In this document: in pieces, positions 45,435 to 53,859 of the stretch
Position numbering within the stretch: position 1 is the stretch's first letter
How the letters are laid out: each line of letters begins with the position of its first letter
Source of the DNA: Pseudomonas sp. MPC6
Lineage (GTDB): Bacteria; Pseudomonadota; Gammaproteobacteria; Pseudomonadales; Pseudomonadaceae
Reading direction: 5' to 3'
Assembly (NCBI RefSeq): GCF_006094435.1
Contig: NZ_CP034783.1
Span: forward strand, 5,173,001-5,237,000
Length of the DNA: 64,000 bases
The notes under the pieces: model-generated
What the model was told of the DNA's origin: nothing
Seen by the model: the letters and a program-made list of their open reading frames with translations, nothing else
Database searches by the model: none
Program-made: the position numbers and the translations under genes

Positions 45435-46445
45435 TCAGTCGTCGAATTCGCGGCGTTCGGCTTCGATCGCTTCGGCGAGGGCCCGGGCTTCGGCTTCTTC
45501 GTCGCTCAATTCGGGTTCGGGTTTGTGCTGATCCAGCGCAGCGACAGCGGCCAGGAGTTTTTCCCGAGCTTCGGCGACGCCAAGCACGTCATCTTCCTGC
45601 TCTTCTTCCCGCTCTTCGTCCTGCTCCTGCCCCTCTTCCTGCACTTCTTCAACTATGGCTTCAGCCTCGAACTGAAGTTCAGTTTCGATCTCAGGCGGGT
45701 CCGAAACCTCTTCAGTTTCAGTCGCAGCCCCGTCGCGCAGCAGGTCGTCGAAATCGGTCTTGAGCCCCTCCTCCATCGTGTCCAGCTCCTGCAGCAACGT
45801 ATGGAAACTGGTTTCCTCCTTCGGCTCTTCCGGCTCGGCAGTGGCATCCGCCAGCGCTTGCAGCCCGGCTGGCACCGGTGCGTCGTCGAAATCCAGTACC
45901 GGATCAGGTTCAAGCTCGCGCAGCTCGGCCAGGGGCGGCAGATCGTCGAGGTTTTTCAGGTTGAAGTGATCGAGAAAGACTTTGGTGGTGGCGAACATCG
46001 CCGGTTTGCCGGGCACTTCGCGATAGCCGACGATGCGGATCCACTCGCGTTCCAGCAGGGTCTTGACGATGTGAGTGTTGACCGCCACGCCCCGTACGTC
46101 TTCGATCTCGCCCCGGGTAATCGGTTGGCGATAGGCGATCAGGGCCATGGTTTCGAGCATGGCGCGGGAATAGCGTTGCGGCCGCTCTTCCCACAGGCGT
46201 CCGACCCAAGGCGAGAACTTTTCACGGATCTGCAGGCGATACCCGGAGGCGACTTCCTTCAGCTCGAAGGCGCGGCCGTCGCAGGACTTGGCCAGAATCG
46301 TCAGGGCTTTCTTGAAGACCGGCGGCTCGGGCCGTTCACCCTCTTCGAACAGTTCGAACAAGCGTTCAAGCGATTGCGGTTTTCCCGAGGCCAACAGAAA
46401 GGCTTCAAGCAATGGCGCCAGCTCGCGGGGTTCACTCAGGTTCAT
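45435..46445 (-). CDS. scpB: Chromosome segregation and condensation protein ScpB
   Basis: ScpB is the winged-helix (kite) subunit of the SMC-ScpAB condensin. Residues 1-175 hold the two winged-helix units (LEAFLLASGKPQSLERLFELF, YRQPITRGEIEDVRGV, KPAMFATTKVFLDHFNL). The remaining 160 residues form a very acidic, Glu/Asp-rich tail, which makes the protein 336 residues instead of about 200. It follows scpA by 11 bases. Confidence 0.93.
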   Translation of the reverse strand: MNLSEPRELAPLLEAFLLASGKPQSLERLFELFEEGERPEPPVFKKALTILAKSCDGRAFELKEVASGYRLQIREKFSPWVGRLWEERPQRYSRAMLETMALIAYRQPITRGEIEDVRGVAVNTHIVKTLLEREWIRIVGYREVPGKPAMFATTKVFLDHFNLKNLDDLPPLAELRELEPDPVLDFDDAPVPAGLQALADATAEPEEPKEETSFHTLLQELDTMEEGLKTDFDDLLRDGAATETEEVSDPPEIETELQFEAEAIVEEVQEEGQEQDEEREEEQEDDVLGVAEAREKLLAAVAALDQHKPEPELSDEEAEARALAEAIEAERREFDD

Positions 46446-46456
46446 GATTCAACTCG

Positions 46457-47275
46457 TTATTCGGCTCGGGCCCGGACGTGGATCGCCGCGAACGGTTCAT
46501 TCTGCACCAGCTCGACCAGGGATTCCTTGACCAGTTCGAGGATCGCCATAAAGGTCACCACCACCCCCAGGCGTCCTTCTTCCGCGGTGAACAGTTCGAC
46601 AAACGGCACGAAACCGCCGCCCTTGAGCCGTTCCAGCACATCGCTCATGCGTTCGCGGGTGGACAATGCCTCGCGGCTGACCTGGTGGCTTTCGAACATG
46701 TCGCCCCGGCGCAGGACCTCGGCCATGGACATCAGCAACTCTTCCAGACTCACGTCCGGCAACAGTTTGCGCGCCCTGGCCTCGGGGGCGTCAAGCTTGG
46801 GCACCACCACGTCACGACCGACGCGGCTCAAGCCATCGATGCCTTCGGCGGCCGCCTTGAAGCGTTCGTACTGCTGCAAGCGCCGGATCAGTTCGGCGCG
46901 CGGGTCGTCTTCTTCGTCTGCGATGGTTTCGGCACGGGGCAGCAACATCCGCGACTTGATCTCGGCCAGCATCGCGGCCATCACCAGGTATTCCGCGGCC
47001 AGCTCCAGGCGCACCGACTGCATCAGTTCGACATACCCCATGTACTGACGGGTGATTTCCGCCACCGGGATGTCGAGGATGTTGATGTTCTGTTTGCGGA
47101 TCAGGTACAGCAACAGGTCGAGTGGGCCTTCGAAGGCCTCGAGAAAAACCTCGAGCGCGTCCGGCGGGATATACAGGTCCAGCGGCATTTCCATGACCGC
47201 CTGGCCATAGACCATGGCGAAGGGCAGCTCTTGCTGGGCTCCGGCCTGACTGTCGACGGGTTCTACTGCGGACAT
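46457..47275 (-). CDS. scpA: Segregation and condensation protein ScpA
   Basis: ScpA is the kleisin that links the SMC head domains. The 272-residue product has the N-terminal kleisin signature FEGPLDLLLYLIRKQNINI and the PVAEITRQYMGY segment, with a C-terminal winged helix (FMAILELVKESLVELVQ). It lies directly after the YciO-like gene, whose stop it abuts. Confidence 0.95.
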   Translation of the reverse strand: MSAVEPVDSQAGAQQELPFAMVYGQAVMEMPLDLYIPPDALEVFLEAFEGPLDLLLYLIRKQNINILDIPVAEITRQYMGYVELMQSVRLELAAEYLVMAAMLAEIKSRMLLPRAETIADEEDDPRAELIRRLQQYERFKAAAEGIDGLSRVGRDVVVPKLDAPEARARKLLPDVSLEELLMSMAEVLRRGDMFESHQVSREALSTRERMSDVLERLKGGGFVPFVELFTAEEGRLGVVVTFMAILELVKESLVELVQNEPFAAIHVRARAE

Positions 47276-47905
47276 CTAGGCCTCGGCCATGAATGGCGTG
47301 GGGTCGCCACAACCGACGCGGATCACTTCGGGCTCGCCGTCAGCGAGGTTGATCACCGTGGACGCCTTGATCCCGCCGAAACCGCCGTCGATGATCAGGT
47401 CGACCTGATGCTCGAGCAACTGGCGCATTTCGTAGGGATCGCTCATCGGGTCGGTGTCACCGGGCATGATCAGGGTCACGCTCATCAACGGTTCACCGAG
47501 TTCTTCCAGCAGGGCCAGGGCAATCGGGTGGGCCGGCACGCGCAGGCCGATGGTGCGTTTTTTCGGATGCAACAGCAGGCGCGGGACTTCGCGGGTGGCA
47601 TTGAGGATGAAGGTGTAGGGGCCCGGCAGATGCGCCTTGAGCAGGCGGAAGGTGCCGGTGTCGATCTTGGCGAACAACCCCAGTTGCGACAGGTCGCTGC
47701 AAATCAGCGCGAAGTTGTGCTTTTCGTCCAGCTGACGCAAGCGGCGCACGCGCTCCACGGCGTTCTTGTCACCGATCTGGCAACCAATGGCGTAGGACGA
47801 GTCCGTGGGATAAATCACCACCCCGCCGCCGCGGATGATCTCGACAGCCTGTTTGATCAGGCGCGCTTGCGGGTTTTCCGGATGAATCTGGAAAAATTGA
47901 CTCAC
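47276..47905 (-). CDS. yciO: YciO/Sua5/YrdC family protein
   Basis: The 209-residue product is of the YrdC/Sua5 fold, used for threonylcarbamoyl-AMP synthesis in tRNA t6A formation, but the YciO branch is less active and its role is not settled. Family sequence is clear: [18 protein letters not shown] near the start and [15 protein letters not shown] near the end. The GTG at 47905 ([11 protein letters not shown]) matches the E. coli YciO start; an ATG at 47944 would overlap the next gene. scpA follows. Confidence 0.88.
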   Translation of the reverse strand: MSQFFQIHPENPQARLIKQAVEIIRGGGVVIYPTDSSYAIGCQIGDKNAVERVRRLRQLDEKHNFALICSDLSQLGLFAKIDTGTFRLLKAHLPGPYTFILNATREVPRLLLHPKKRTIGLRVPAHPIALALLEELGEPLMSVTLIMPGDTDPMSDPYEMRQLLEHQVDLIIDGGFGGIKASTVINLADGEPEVIRVGCGDPTPFMAEA

Positions 47906-47918
47906 ATTTTCTACCTGT

Positions 47919-48782
47919 TCAGACGGCGGCAATAATTGGGTCATGTTTGAATCGACACCACAATGGCGGCAGATCCTCCGGAACCGGGCGGTATTCACCG
48001 ATCTCGGACCAGCCTCCAGGGCCATGAAAATCACTGCCGGCGCTGACCAGCAGACCGAACTCGCGGGCAAGAATCGCCAGGCTGCCCACTTGCTCCGCGG
48101 GCTGATGGCCATTGACCACTTCGATCGCATGGCCCCCTGCTTGAATATAGTCGGCAATCAGCCGGCGACGTTTGCTGCGAGTGAAATCGTAATGCCAGGG
48201 ATGCGCCAGGCTGACCCAGGCTTTCGCCGCGCGCAGGGTTTCGACGGTGTCTTCCAGGGTCGGCCAGTGTTGCTTGACGTCCCCCAGCTTGCCGGCGCCC
48301 AGCCATTTGCGGAACGCCTCGGCGCGATCCTTGACGTAACCCTCGCGCACCATCCAGTCGGCGAAGTGCGGACGGGCCGGCGCGTTGCCGCTGTCGCCCA
48401 GTTCCTGCTGAATGGCCCGGGCACCTTCCAGCGCTCCCGGCATGCCTTTCAACGCCAACTTGCGGCTTATTTCTTCGGACCGCAGCCAGCGGCCATCGTG
48501 CAATCTGGCAATCGCCTCGACCAGCGGTGGTGCATTCACATCAAATCCGTAGCCCAGCACATGGATGGTCGCGCCTCCCCAGGTGCAGGACAATTCGACG
48601 CCATTGACCAGTTGCATGCCCAGCGCGGAGGCCGTGCTGCGGGCCTCATCAAGGCCTTCGAGGGTGTCGTGATCGGTCAAGGCCAGGACTCGCACGCCTT
48701 TCTCGAACGCACGCGCAACCAGTATTGCAGGCGCCAGGGCGCCATCGGAGGCTGTGCTGTGGCAGTGCAAGTCAACATTCAC
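47919..48782 (-). CDS. rnm: PHP-domain phosphoesterase (YciV/RNase AM-like)
   Basis: The 287-residue product is a PHP metal-dependent phosphoesterase. The first metal motif [11 protein letters not shown] is at residues 4-14; further motifs are [28 protein letters not shown] and SAGSDFHG. E. coli RNase AM (YciV) trims RNA 5' ends and hydrolyses 3',5'-nucleotides, and similar Pseudomonas enzymes are annotated as nucleoside bisphosphate phosphatases. The start is GTG. The gene order with yciO matches the enteric yciV-yciO neighbourhood. Confidence 0.87.
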   Translation of the reverse strand: MNVDLHCHSTASDGALAPAILVARAFEKGVRVLALTDHDTLEGLDEARSTASALGMQLVNGVELSCTWGGATIHVLGYGFDVNAPPLVEAIARLHDGRWLRSEEISRKLALKGMPGALEGARAIQQELGDSGNAPARPHFADWMVREGYVKDRAEAFRKWLGAGKLGDVKQHWPTLEDTVETLRAAKAWVSLAHPWHYDFTRSKRRRLIADYIQAGGHAIEVVNGHQPAEQVGSLAILAREFGLLVSAGSDFHGPGGWSEIGEYRPVPEDLPPLWCRFKHDPIIAAV

Positions 48783-48869
48783 GGGGATGTATTACCTCAA
48801 ATCAGCTGGCGCTATCGCGCGCCCATATGTTTGTTATTATGCCGCCACATCCTGCTTCTGGCTGCCACT

Positions 48870-49466
48870 GTGAAACAATTCATCGATTTCATCCCGCTCC
48901 TGCTGTTCTTCGTTGTGTTCAAGATCGATCCACGGGTCGTCGACATCGCCGGTCATCAACTGACCGTCGGCGGTATCTACAGCGCCACCGCGATGCTGAT
49001 CGTCAGCTCCCTGGTGGTCTACGGCGCGCTCTATTTCAAGCAGCGCAAGCTGGAGAAGAGCCAGTGGCTGACCCTTATCGCCTGCCTGGTCTTCGGCAGC
49101 CTGACCCTGGCGTTCCACAGCGAGACCTTCCTGAAATGGAAAGCCCCGGTGGTCAACTGGCTGTTTGCCCTGGCGTTCATCGGCAGCCACTTCGTCGGCG
49201 AGCAATTGTTGATCAAGCGCATCATGGGCCACGCGCTGACCCTGCCGGACCCGGTCTGGACCCGACTGAACATCGCCTGGATCGGGTTTTTCCTGTTTTG
49301 TGGCGCCGCCAACCTGTTTGTCGCGTTCACCTTCCAGAGCTACTGGGTCGACTTCAAGGTCTTCGGCAGCCTGGGCATGACCTTGCTGTTCCTGGTCGCA
49401 CAGGGCATCTACCTGTCCCGCCATTTGCACGACGCCGATACCACAACGCCAAAAACCGAGGACTGA
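48870..49466 (+). CDS. yciB: Inner membrane septation protein YciB
   Basis: The 198-residue product has five or so transmembrane segments and the family start [19 protein letters not shown]. The segment [18 protein letters not shown] is also typical. YciB (IspA) affects envelope synthesis and cell division. The GTG at 48870 is used because it lies at the family start. It is divergent from the PHP gene, 87 bases away, and followed one base later by yciI. Confidence 0.93.
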   Translation: MKQFIDFIPLLLFFVVFKIDPRVVDIAGHQLTVGGIYSATAMLIVSSLVVYGALYFKQRKLEKSQWLTLIACLVFGSLTLAFHSETFLKWKAPVVNWLFALAFIGSHFVGEQLLIKRIMGHALTLPDPVWTRLNIAWIGFFLFCGAANLFVAFTFQSYWVDFKVFGSLGMTLLFLVAQGIYLSRHLHDADTTTPKTED

Positions 49467-49467
49467 C

Positions 49468-49767
49468 ATGCTTTACGCAATCATTGCCACAGACGTCGCC
49501 AATTCCCTGGAAGCCCGCCTGGCCGCACGGCCTGCCCACCTTGAGCGCCTGCAAGTGCTCAAAGGCGAAGGCCGCATCGTACTGGCCGGCCCGCACCCGG
49601 CCGTCGACAGCAATGATCCGGGGGCCGCGGGTTTCACCGGCAGCCTGATCGTCGCCGAATTCGACTCCCTGGGCGCCGCCCAGGCCTGGGCCGACGCCGA
49701 TCCGTATATCGCCGCCGGCGTCTACGCCAACGTTTCGGTCAAGCCGTTCAAGCAAGTCCTCCCGTAA
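49468..49767 (+). CDS. yciI: YciI family protein
   Basis: The 99-residue product is a ferredoxin-fold YciI protein. It has the conserved His-Asp region ([24 protein letters not shown]) that forms a possible catalytic pair in the family. E. coli YciI has a weak dehydrochlorinase-like activity and an unknown role. It begins one base after the yciB stop. Confidence 0.92.
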   Translation: MLYAIIATDVANSLEARLAARPAHLERLQVLKGEGRIVLAGPHPAVDSNDPGAAGFTGSLIVAEFDSLGAAQAWADADPYIAAGVYANVSVKPFKQVLP

Positions 49768-49777
49768 TATCCCCCGT

Positions 49778-49802
49778 GCGATGAACCTTCCCGGTTCATC
49801 GC
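49778..49802 (+). terminator. Hairpin after yciI
   Basis: The stem GCGATGAACC / GGTTCATCGC (ten perfect pairs, five-base loop) begins 11 bases after the yciI stop. There is no long T run, so it may be a weak terminator or a stabilising hairpin. Confidence 0.6.
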
Positions 49803-49881
49803 GCGCTCAACGCTCATTCTTCTCCTTCACCGGCCGATAACCTGTCCAATAACCGTATTGGCACCAGGCGTCGCGATACGC

Positions 49882-49919
49882 AAAGGTTCGTTGTGTCTGA
49901 AAAGGTCCGTTGTGTCTGA
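49882..49919. repeat. 19-base tandem repeat upstream of cpxR
   Basis: Two head-to-tail copies of a 19-base unit (AAAGGTTCGTTGTGTCTGA, one mismatch) lie 148 bases before the cpxR start. Two DNA turns apart in phase, it could be an operator. The rest of the 299-base gap shows only the hairpin above and a small frame. Confidence 0.6.
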
Positions 49920-50070
49920 TGATAGTGAGTCAGCCGTCCAACAGTCCGCTGCCACATCCAGACCGACCGGCAACAATGGTTCGTCCTCGGTGCGGTTGGC
50001 CCTGCTCTGCGGTATCTTCGCCAGTGGTACAAGCAGAACGTCGGCAATGGCTAAATTGAGTGATTCATGA
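49912..50070 (+). CDS. Possible 52-residue ORF coupled to cpxR
   Basis: A frame beginning GTG at 49912 (VSDDSESAVQQSAATS) ends in TGA that overlaps the cpxR ATG as ATGA. It is Ser-rich with one hydrophobic patch (VRLALLCGIFASG). No ribosome-binding site is evident and the start lies in the tandem repeat. The overlap could be chance. A longer frame to 49858 starts with TTG. Confidence 0.25.
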   Translation: MSDDSESAVQQSAATSRPTGNNGSSSVRLALLCGIFASGTSRTSAMAKLSDS

Positions 50071-50744
50071 GCGAGTTGTTATTAATTGATGATGATCAGG
50101 AGCTGTGTGAGCTCCTGAGCAGTTGGCTGAGCCAGGAAGGCTTCCACGTCCGCGCCTGCCACGATGGCCGCAGCGCCCGTCGCGCGCTGGCGGAAACCTC
50201 GCCGGCGGCCGTGGTGCTGGACGTGATGCTGCCGGACGGCAGCGGCCTGGAGTTGCTCAAGCAACTGCGCAGCGATCACCCGGACTTGCCGGTGCTGATG
50301 CTCTCGGCCCGCGGCGAGCCGCTGGATCGTATCCTCGGCCTGGAACTCGGTGCCGACGATTACCTGGCCAAACCCTGCGATCCACGGGAACTGACAGCGC
50401 GCTTGCGCGCCGTATTGCGCCGCAGTCATCCGACGGCGGTGTCCAGCCAGCTCGAACTGGGCGACCTGTGTTTCAGCCCGGTGCGCGGCGTGGTCAGCAT
50501 CGATCAACAGGAATTCACCCTCACCGTTTCCGAAAGCCGCCTGCTCGAAGCGTTGCTCAAGCAACCCGGTGAACCGCTGGACAAACAGGATCTGGCGCAG
50601 ATCGCCCTCGGCCGCAAACTGACCCTGTACGACCGCAGCCTGGACATGCACATCAGCAATCTGCGCAAAAAGATCGGCCCGCACCCCGACGGCCGCCCAC
50701 GCATCGTTGCCCTGCGCAGCCGTGGCTATTACTACAGCCTCTGA
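50067..50744 (+). CDS. cpxR: Envelope-stress response regulator CpxR-like
   Basis: The 225-residue product is an OmpR/PhoB-type regulator. The receiver domain has acidic residues at 8-10, phospho-acceptor Asp52 (VVLDVMLPDG) and Lys in LAKPCD. The C-terminal winged helix ends RSRGYYYSL. The neighbours (a Spy/CpxP-like gene and a CpxA-like kinase) identify it as CpxR; P. aeruginosa PA3204 has the same arrangement. A REP cluster follows. Confidence 0.9.
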   Translation: MSELLLIDDDQELCELLSSWLSQEGFHVRACHDGRSARRALAETSPAAVVLDVMLPDGSGLELLKQLRSDHPDLPVLMLSARGEPLDRILGLELGADDYLAKPCDPRELTARLRAVLRRSHPTAVSSQLELGDLCFSPVRGVVSIDQQEFTLTVSESRLLEALLKQPGEPLDKQDLAQIALGRKLTLYDRSLDMHISNLRKKIGPHPDGRPRIVALRSRGYYYSL

Positions 50745-50757
50745 ACCCTACGTCCCC

Positions 50758-50920
50758 CTGTAGGAGCGAGCTTGCTCGCGATGGACCTGAGAACACCATG
50801 GGGTATCAGGTTTCCAGCGTTATCGTTGACGACCATCGCGAGCAAGCTCGCTCCTACAGGGCGACGGCGGTGTATCTGACACATCGCGTCGTCTGCTTCG
50901 CCAGCAAGCCGGCTCCTACA
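50758..50920. repeat. REP cluster between cpxR and the cpxP-like gene
   Basis: Three units are present: one forward (from 50758) and one inverted (to about 50859) of a GAGCGAGCTTGCTCGC type, and one inverted GAGCCGGCTTGC unit (about 50895-50920). The remaining gap to 51091 holds the CpxR box. Confidence 0.85.
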
Positions 50921-50993
50921 CACCGCGGCGTCTGGTTCGCCAGCATGCCGGCGTCTGTCGGAGGGGCTTTTGTCAGGACGGTACAAAGTCGTC

Positions 50994-51009
50994 TTTACCC
51001 AAGCTTTAC
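50994..51009 (-). promoter_or_regulatory. CpxR box upstream of the cpxP-like gene
   Basis: The minus strand reads GTAAA-GCTTGG-GTAAA, an exact match to the CpxR consensus GTAAA-N6-GTAAA. It is 83 bases before the ATG of the Spy/CpxP-like gene. Regulation by CpxR is inferred from the match and from the adjacent regulator. Confidence 0.8.
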
Positions 51010-51091
51010 GCTTCGCTGACCGCTACTGACCTTGATATGCGTAATCTGCACTCATCCGGAACGTACCGGGAACGAGACAAGGAGATTCACC

Positions 51092-51538
51092 ATGCGCAAG
51101 ACTCTTATCGCTCTGATGTTCGCTGCCGCCCTGCCGACCGTTGCCATGGCCATGCCCGAAGGCGCCGGCCCGATGGGCCCGATGGACGGCTCGCGCCACG
51201 GCGACCAGATGCACGGCATGCACGGCAAAGGCCCGTACGGCCAGCTGGACCTGAGTCGCGAACAGCGCGAGCAGATCCGCAAGATCATGGGCGAGCAGAT
51301 GCACGAGCGTAAGCAAGTGGTCGACAAGTACCTGGAAAAACTGTCGCCAGCCGACCAGAAAGCCATGAAAGACGAAATGGCCGCCAACCACAAGAAAGCC
51401 GAAGCCGACGTGCGTGCCCTGCTGAAACCGGATCAACAGAAGCAGTTCGACGAGATCCAGAAGAAAAAGGCCGAGCGCCGCGCGGAATGGGCCGAGTTCA
51501 AGGCCTGGAAAGCGCAACAACCGCAAAAAGCGCAATAA
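51092..51538 (+). CDS. Spy/CpxP family periplasmic chaperone
   Basis: The 148-residue precursor has a signal peptide (about 1-20, ending VAMA). A helical, Met/His/Gly-rich region (about 22-50) follows, and then the LTXXQ-like Spy/CpxP domain (LDLSREQREQIRKIMGEQM, LLKPDQQKQFDEI). Family members act as stress-induced periplasmic chaperones, and CpxP also inhibits CpxA. An AAGGAG site is eight bases from the ATG, and a CpxR box lies upstream. It sits between cpxR and cpxA. Confidence 0.9.
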   Translation: MRKTLIALMFAAALPTVAMAMPEGAGPMGPMDGSRHGDQMHGMHGKGPYGQLDLSREQREQIRKIMGEQMHERKQVVDKYLEKLSPADQKAMKDEMAANHKKAEADVRALLKPDQQKQFDEIQKKKAERRAEWAEFKAWKAQQPQKAQ

Positions 51539-51602
51539 TAATGCGTCAAGCCCCGGACCCAACGGCTGAACACCGTTGGGTCCGGCGCACCCCGGTTTAA
51601 AA

Positions 51603-51692
51603 TGTAGGAGCTGGCTTGCCAGCGAAAGCGGTGTGTCATTCAACATTTGTGTCGACTGATACGCCGCTTTCGCTGGCAAGCCAGCTCCTACA
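51603..51692. repeat. Inverted REP pair between the cpxP-like gene and cpxA
   Basis: Two facing copies of the GAGCTGGCTTGCCAGC type lie 30 bases before the cpxA start, a place where a hairpin could separate the two transcripts. Confidence 0.88.
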
Positions 51693-51721
51693 TTAGCTTT
51701 GTGTTTGTTCGAGGATTATCT

Positions 51722-53062
51722 GTGCGCTCATTGTTCTGGCGTATCCTGGCCAGCTTCTGGCTGGCCATCGCTCTGGTGGCAGGGCTGTCCATTCTGCTCG
51801 GGCACATGCTCAACCAGGACGCGTGGATTCTCAGCCGCCACCCGGGTCTCAACACCCTGGCCGAACAGTGGACACAAACTTATGAAGCCCAGGGAGAAGA
51901 TGCAGCCCAGGATCTTCTGCAACAGCGCAAGCGCCAGTATCACATCGACGTCCAGGTGCTCAACGAGAGCGGCGATCCGGTGGTGCGCGGCACTTTCCCC
52001 CGCCGCGCGGCAGCCTTTGAAGCGCGGCAGCAAAACGACGATCGCCGCCTGCCGTGGCGCCGCCTGACCGATGAGTACACCAGCGCAAAAACCGGTGACA
52101 CCTACCTGCTGATCTATCGAATCCCCCATCCGGAACTGGACGCCTGGCACCGCGAAAGCCTGCTCTGGCCGTTGAGTGCATTAGGCATTGCGTTGGTGGT
52201 GCTGACCCTGTTCAGTCTGCTGGTGACCTTTTCGATCACCCGCCCGCTCAGCCGCTTGCGCGGCGCGGTGCATGACCTTGGGCAAACCACCTATCAACAG
52301 AACAGCCTGGTGAAACTGGCCAACCGGCGCGATGAATTCGGCGTGCTCGCCAACGATTTCAACCGGATGGGCGCGCGCCTGCAAAGTCTGATCGGCAGCC
52401 AGCGGCAACTGTTGCGCGATGTATCCCATGAATTGCGCTCGCCCCTCGCCCGACTGCGCATTGCACTGGCACTGGCCGAACGGGCCAAACCCGAGGAACG
52501 GGAAAAACTCTGGCCACGCCTGACCCGTGAATGCGACCGGCTGGAAGCGCTGATCAGCGAAATCCTGGTGCTGGCGCGGGTCGATGCCGACAACGCCAGC
52601 GCCGAAGAGGTGGACCTGAATGCCTTGCTCAACACCCTGCAAAAAGATGCACAGTTAGGTTCGCCGGAGCAGAACGTGCGCCTGGAGGCCGAGCCGCAAC
52701 TGAACCTCAAAGGCTGGCCGACCATGATCGAGCGCGCGGTGGACAACCTGCTGCGCAACGCCCAGCGCTTCAACCCCGCAGGGCAATCGATAGAAATGCG
52801 GGCATCACGCCAGGGTGAGCGCATTGTCGTCAGCGTGCGGGACCATGGGCCCGGTGTGGTGGCCGAGCATTTGAGCCAGTTGGGTGAGCCGTTCTATCGG
52901 GCACCGGGACAGACTGCGGCGGGGCATGGCCTGGGATTGGCGATTGCCCGTCGTGCGGCGGAGCGCCATGGCGGGAGCCTGGTGCTGGCCAATCATCCGC
53001 AGGGTGGGTTTATCGCCAGCCTCGAATTGCCGTTGGTGCCCGGCATCGTCGTCCAACCCTGA
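51722..53062 (+). CDS. cpxA: Sensor histidine kinase CpxA-like
   Basis: The 446-residue product has a transmembrane helix at about 8-30 and another at about 155-178, with a periplasmic sensor between. HAMP (about 180-230) and the H-box with His236 (DVSHELRSPLARLRIAL) follow. The ATPase domain has NLLRNAQRF, DHGPGV and GHGLGLAIARR. The GTG start at 51722 lies after a GAGG site; a longer reading runs through the REP element. It is the third gene of the module. Confidence 0.92.
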   Translation: MRSLFWRILASFWLAIALVAGLSILLGHMLNQDAWILSRHPGLNTLAEQWTQTYEAQGEDAAQDLLQQRKRQYHIDVQVLNESGDPVVRGTFPRRAAAFEARQQNDDRRLPWRRLTDEYTSAKTGDTYLLIYRIPHPELDAWHRESLLWPLSALGIALVVLTLFSLLVTFSITRPLSRLRGAVHDLGQTTYQQNSLVKLANRRDEFGVLANDFNRMGARLQSLIGSQRQLLRDVSHELRSPLARLRIALALAERAKPEEREKLWPRLTRECDRLEALISEILVLARVDADNASAEEVDLNALLNTLQKDAQLGSPEQNVRLEAEPQLNLKGWPTMIERAVDNLLRNAQRFNPAGQSIEMRASRQGERIVVSVRDHGPGVVAEHLSQLGEPFYRAPGQTAAGHGLGLAIARRAAERHGGSLVLANHPQGGFIASLELPLVPGIVVQP

Positions 53063-53065
53063 ACC

Positions 53066-53157
53066 CTGTGGGAGCGGGCTTGCTCGCGAAGGCGATGTGT
53101 CAGGTTAATCATGCGTTAATTGACACACCGCATTCGCGAGCAAGCCCGCTCCCACAG
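53066..53157. repeat. Inverted REP pair after cpxA
   Basis: Two facing copies of the GTGGGAGCGGGCTTGCTCGC type lie between the convergent cpxA and nitroreductase genes. Confidence 0.88.
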
Positions 53158-53170
53158 TTGATTGGTGGGG

Positions 53171-53737
53171 TCAGACCTTTCCGGGCCAGGCGCTGACAAA
53201 CTCGGCCAGATCAACCTTCTCCGCCGCCCGCGGTTCCTTCTGCGGCGTGCCCAGGTAAAGAAACGCGATCACCTCTTCCCCTTCCGCCAGTCCCAACCCT
53301 TTGGCCACATGCGGCGAATACGCCAGCTCACCGGTGCGCCATACCGCACCAATTCCTTGCGCATAGGCCGCCAGCAAAATCCCGTGCGCCGCGCAACCCG
53401 CCGCCAGCAGCTGTTCGGACTTCGGATATTTGACGTGGTCCTGCAAACGGGCGATCACCACCACCACCAGCGGCGCACGCAGCGGCCCGTTGCGCGCCTT
53501 GTCCAGCGCCGCCTCGGACACTTCGCTGTCCTGCAGCCGCGCCGCTTCGGCCAGCAACTCGCCCATCTGCTCGCGCGCCGCGCCTTCGACTGTCAGAAAG
53601 CGCCAAGGCTGCAGGTGGCCATGGTCCGGCGCACGCATCGCAGCGGCAAACAGCACTTCGCGCTGCTCCGGGGTGGGTGCCGGTTCAAGCAGTCGTGGAA
53701 CGGAAACACGGTTGAGCAACGCGTCGAGAGCCTGCAT
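53171..53737 (-). CDS. Nitroreductase family protein (YdjA-like)
   Basis: The 188-residue product is a compact FMN-dependent nitroreductase. It has the opening LLNRVSVPRLLEPAPT (the RxS motif that binds FMN), MRAPDHGHLQPWRFLTV and the C-terminal IAFLYLGTPQ. It matches the minimal YdjA/TdsD type, at about the same length. Substrate is not known. It is convergent with cpxA and divergent from trkH. Confidence 0.9.
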   Translation of the reverse strand: MQALDALLNRVSVPRLLEPAPTPEQREVLFAAAMRAPDHGHLQPWRFLTVEGAAREQMGELLAEAARLQDSEVSEAALDKARNGPLRAPLVVVVIARLQDHVKYPKSEQLLAAGCAAHGILLAAYAQGIGAVWRTGELAYSPHVAKGLGLAEGEEVIAFLYLGTPQKEPRAAEKVDLAEFVSAWPGKV

Positions 53738-53859
53738 CGGCCACCTCCTGAAAAAATTGTCCGGCTATTCTAGCTGCAAGTGCGCAAACCCTGCCGGTTT
53801 ACATGCCCTGCGCCGCAGGTAGAATGGCGCCCTTCCCTATTTCAGCCCGAGCGGACTTC

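Noticed and set aside
47943..48869. Upstream part of the long plus-strand frame that contains yciB
   Set aside because: It lies antisense to the PHP gene; the true yciB begins at the family start near 48870.
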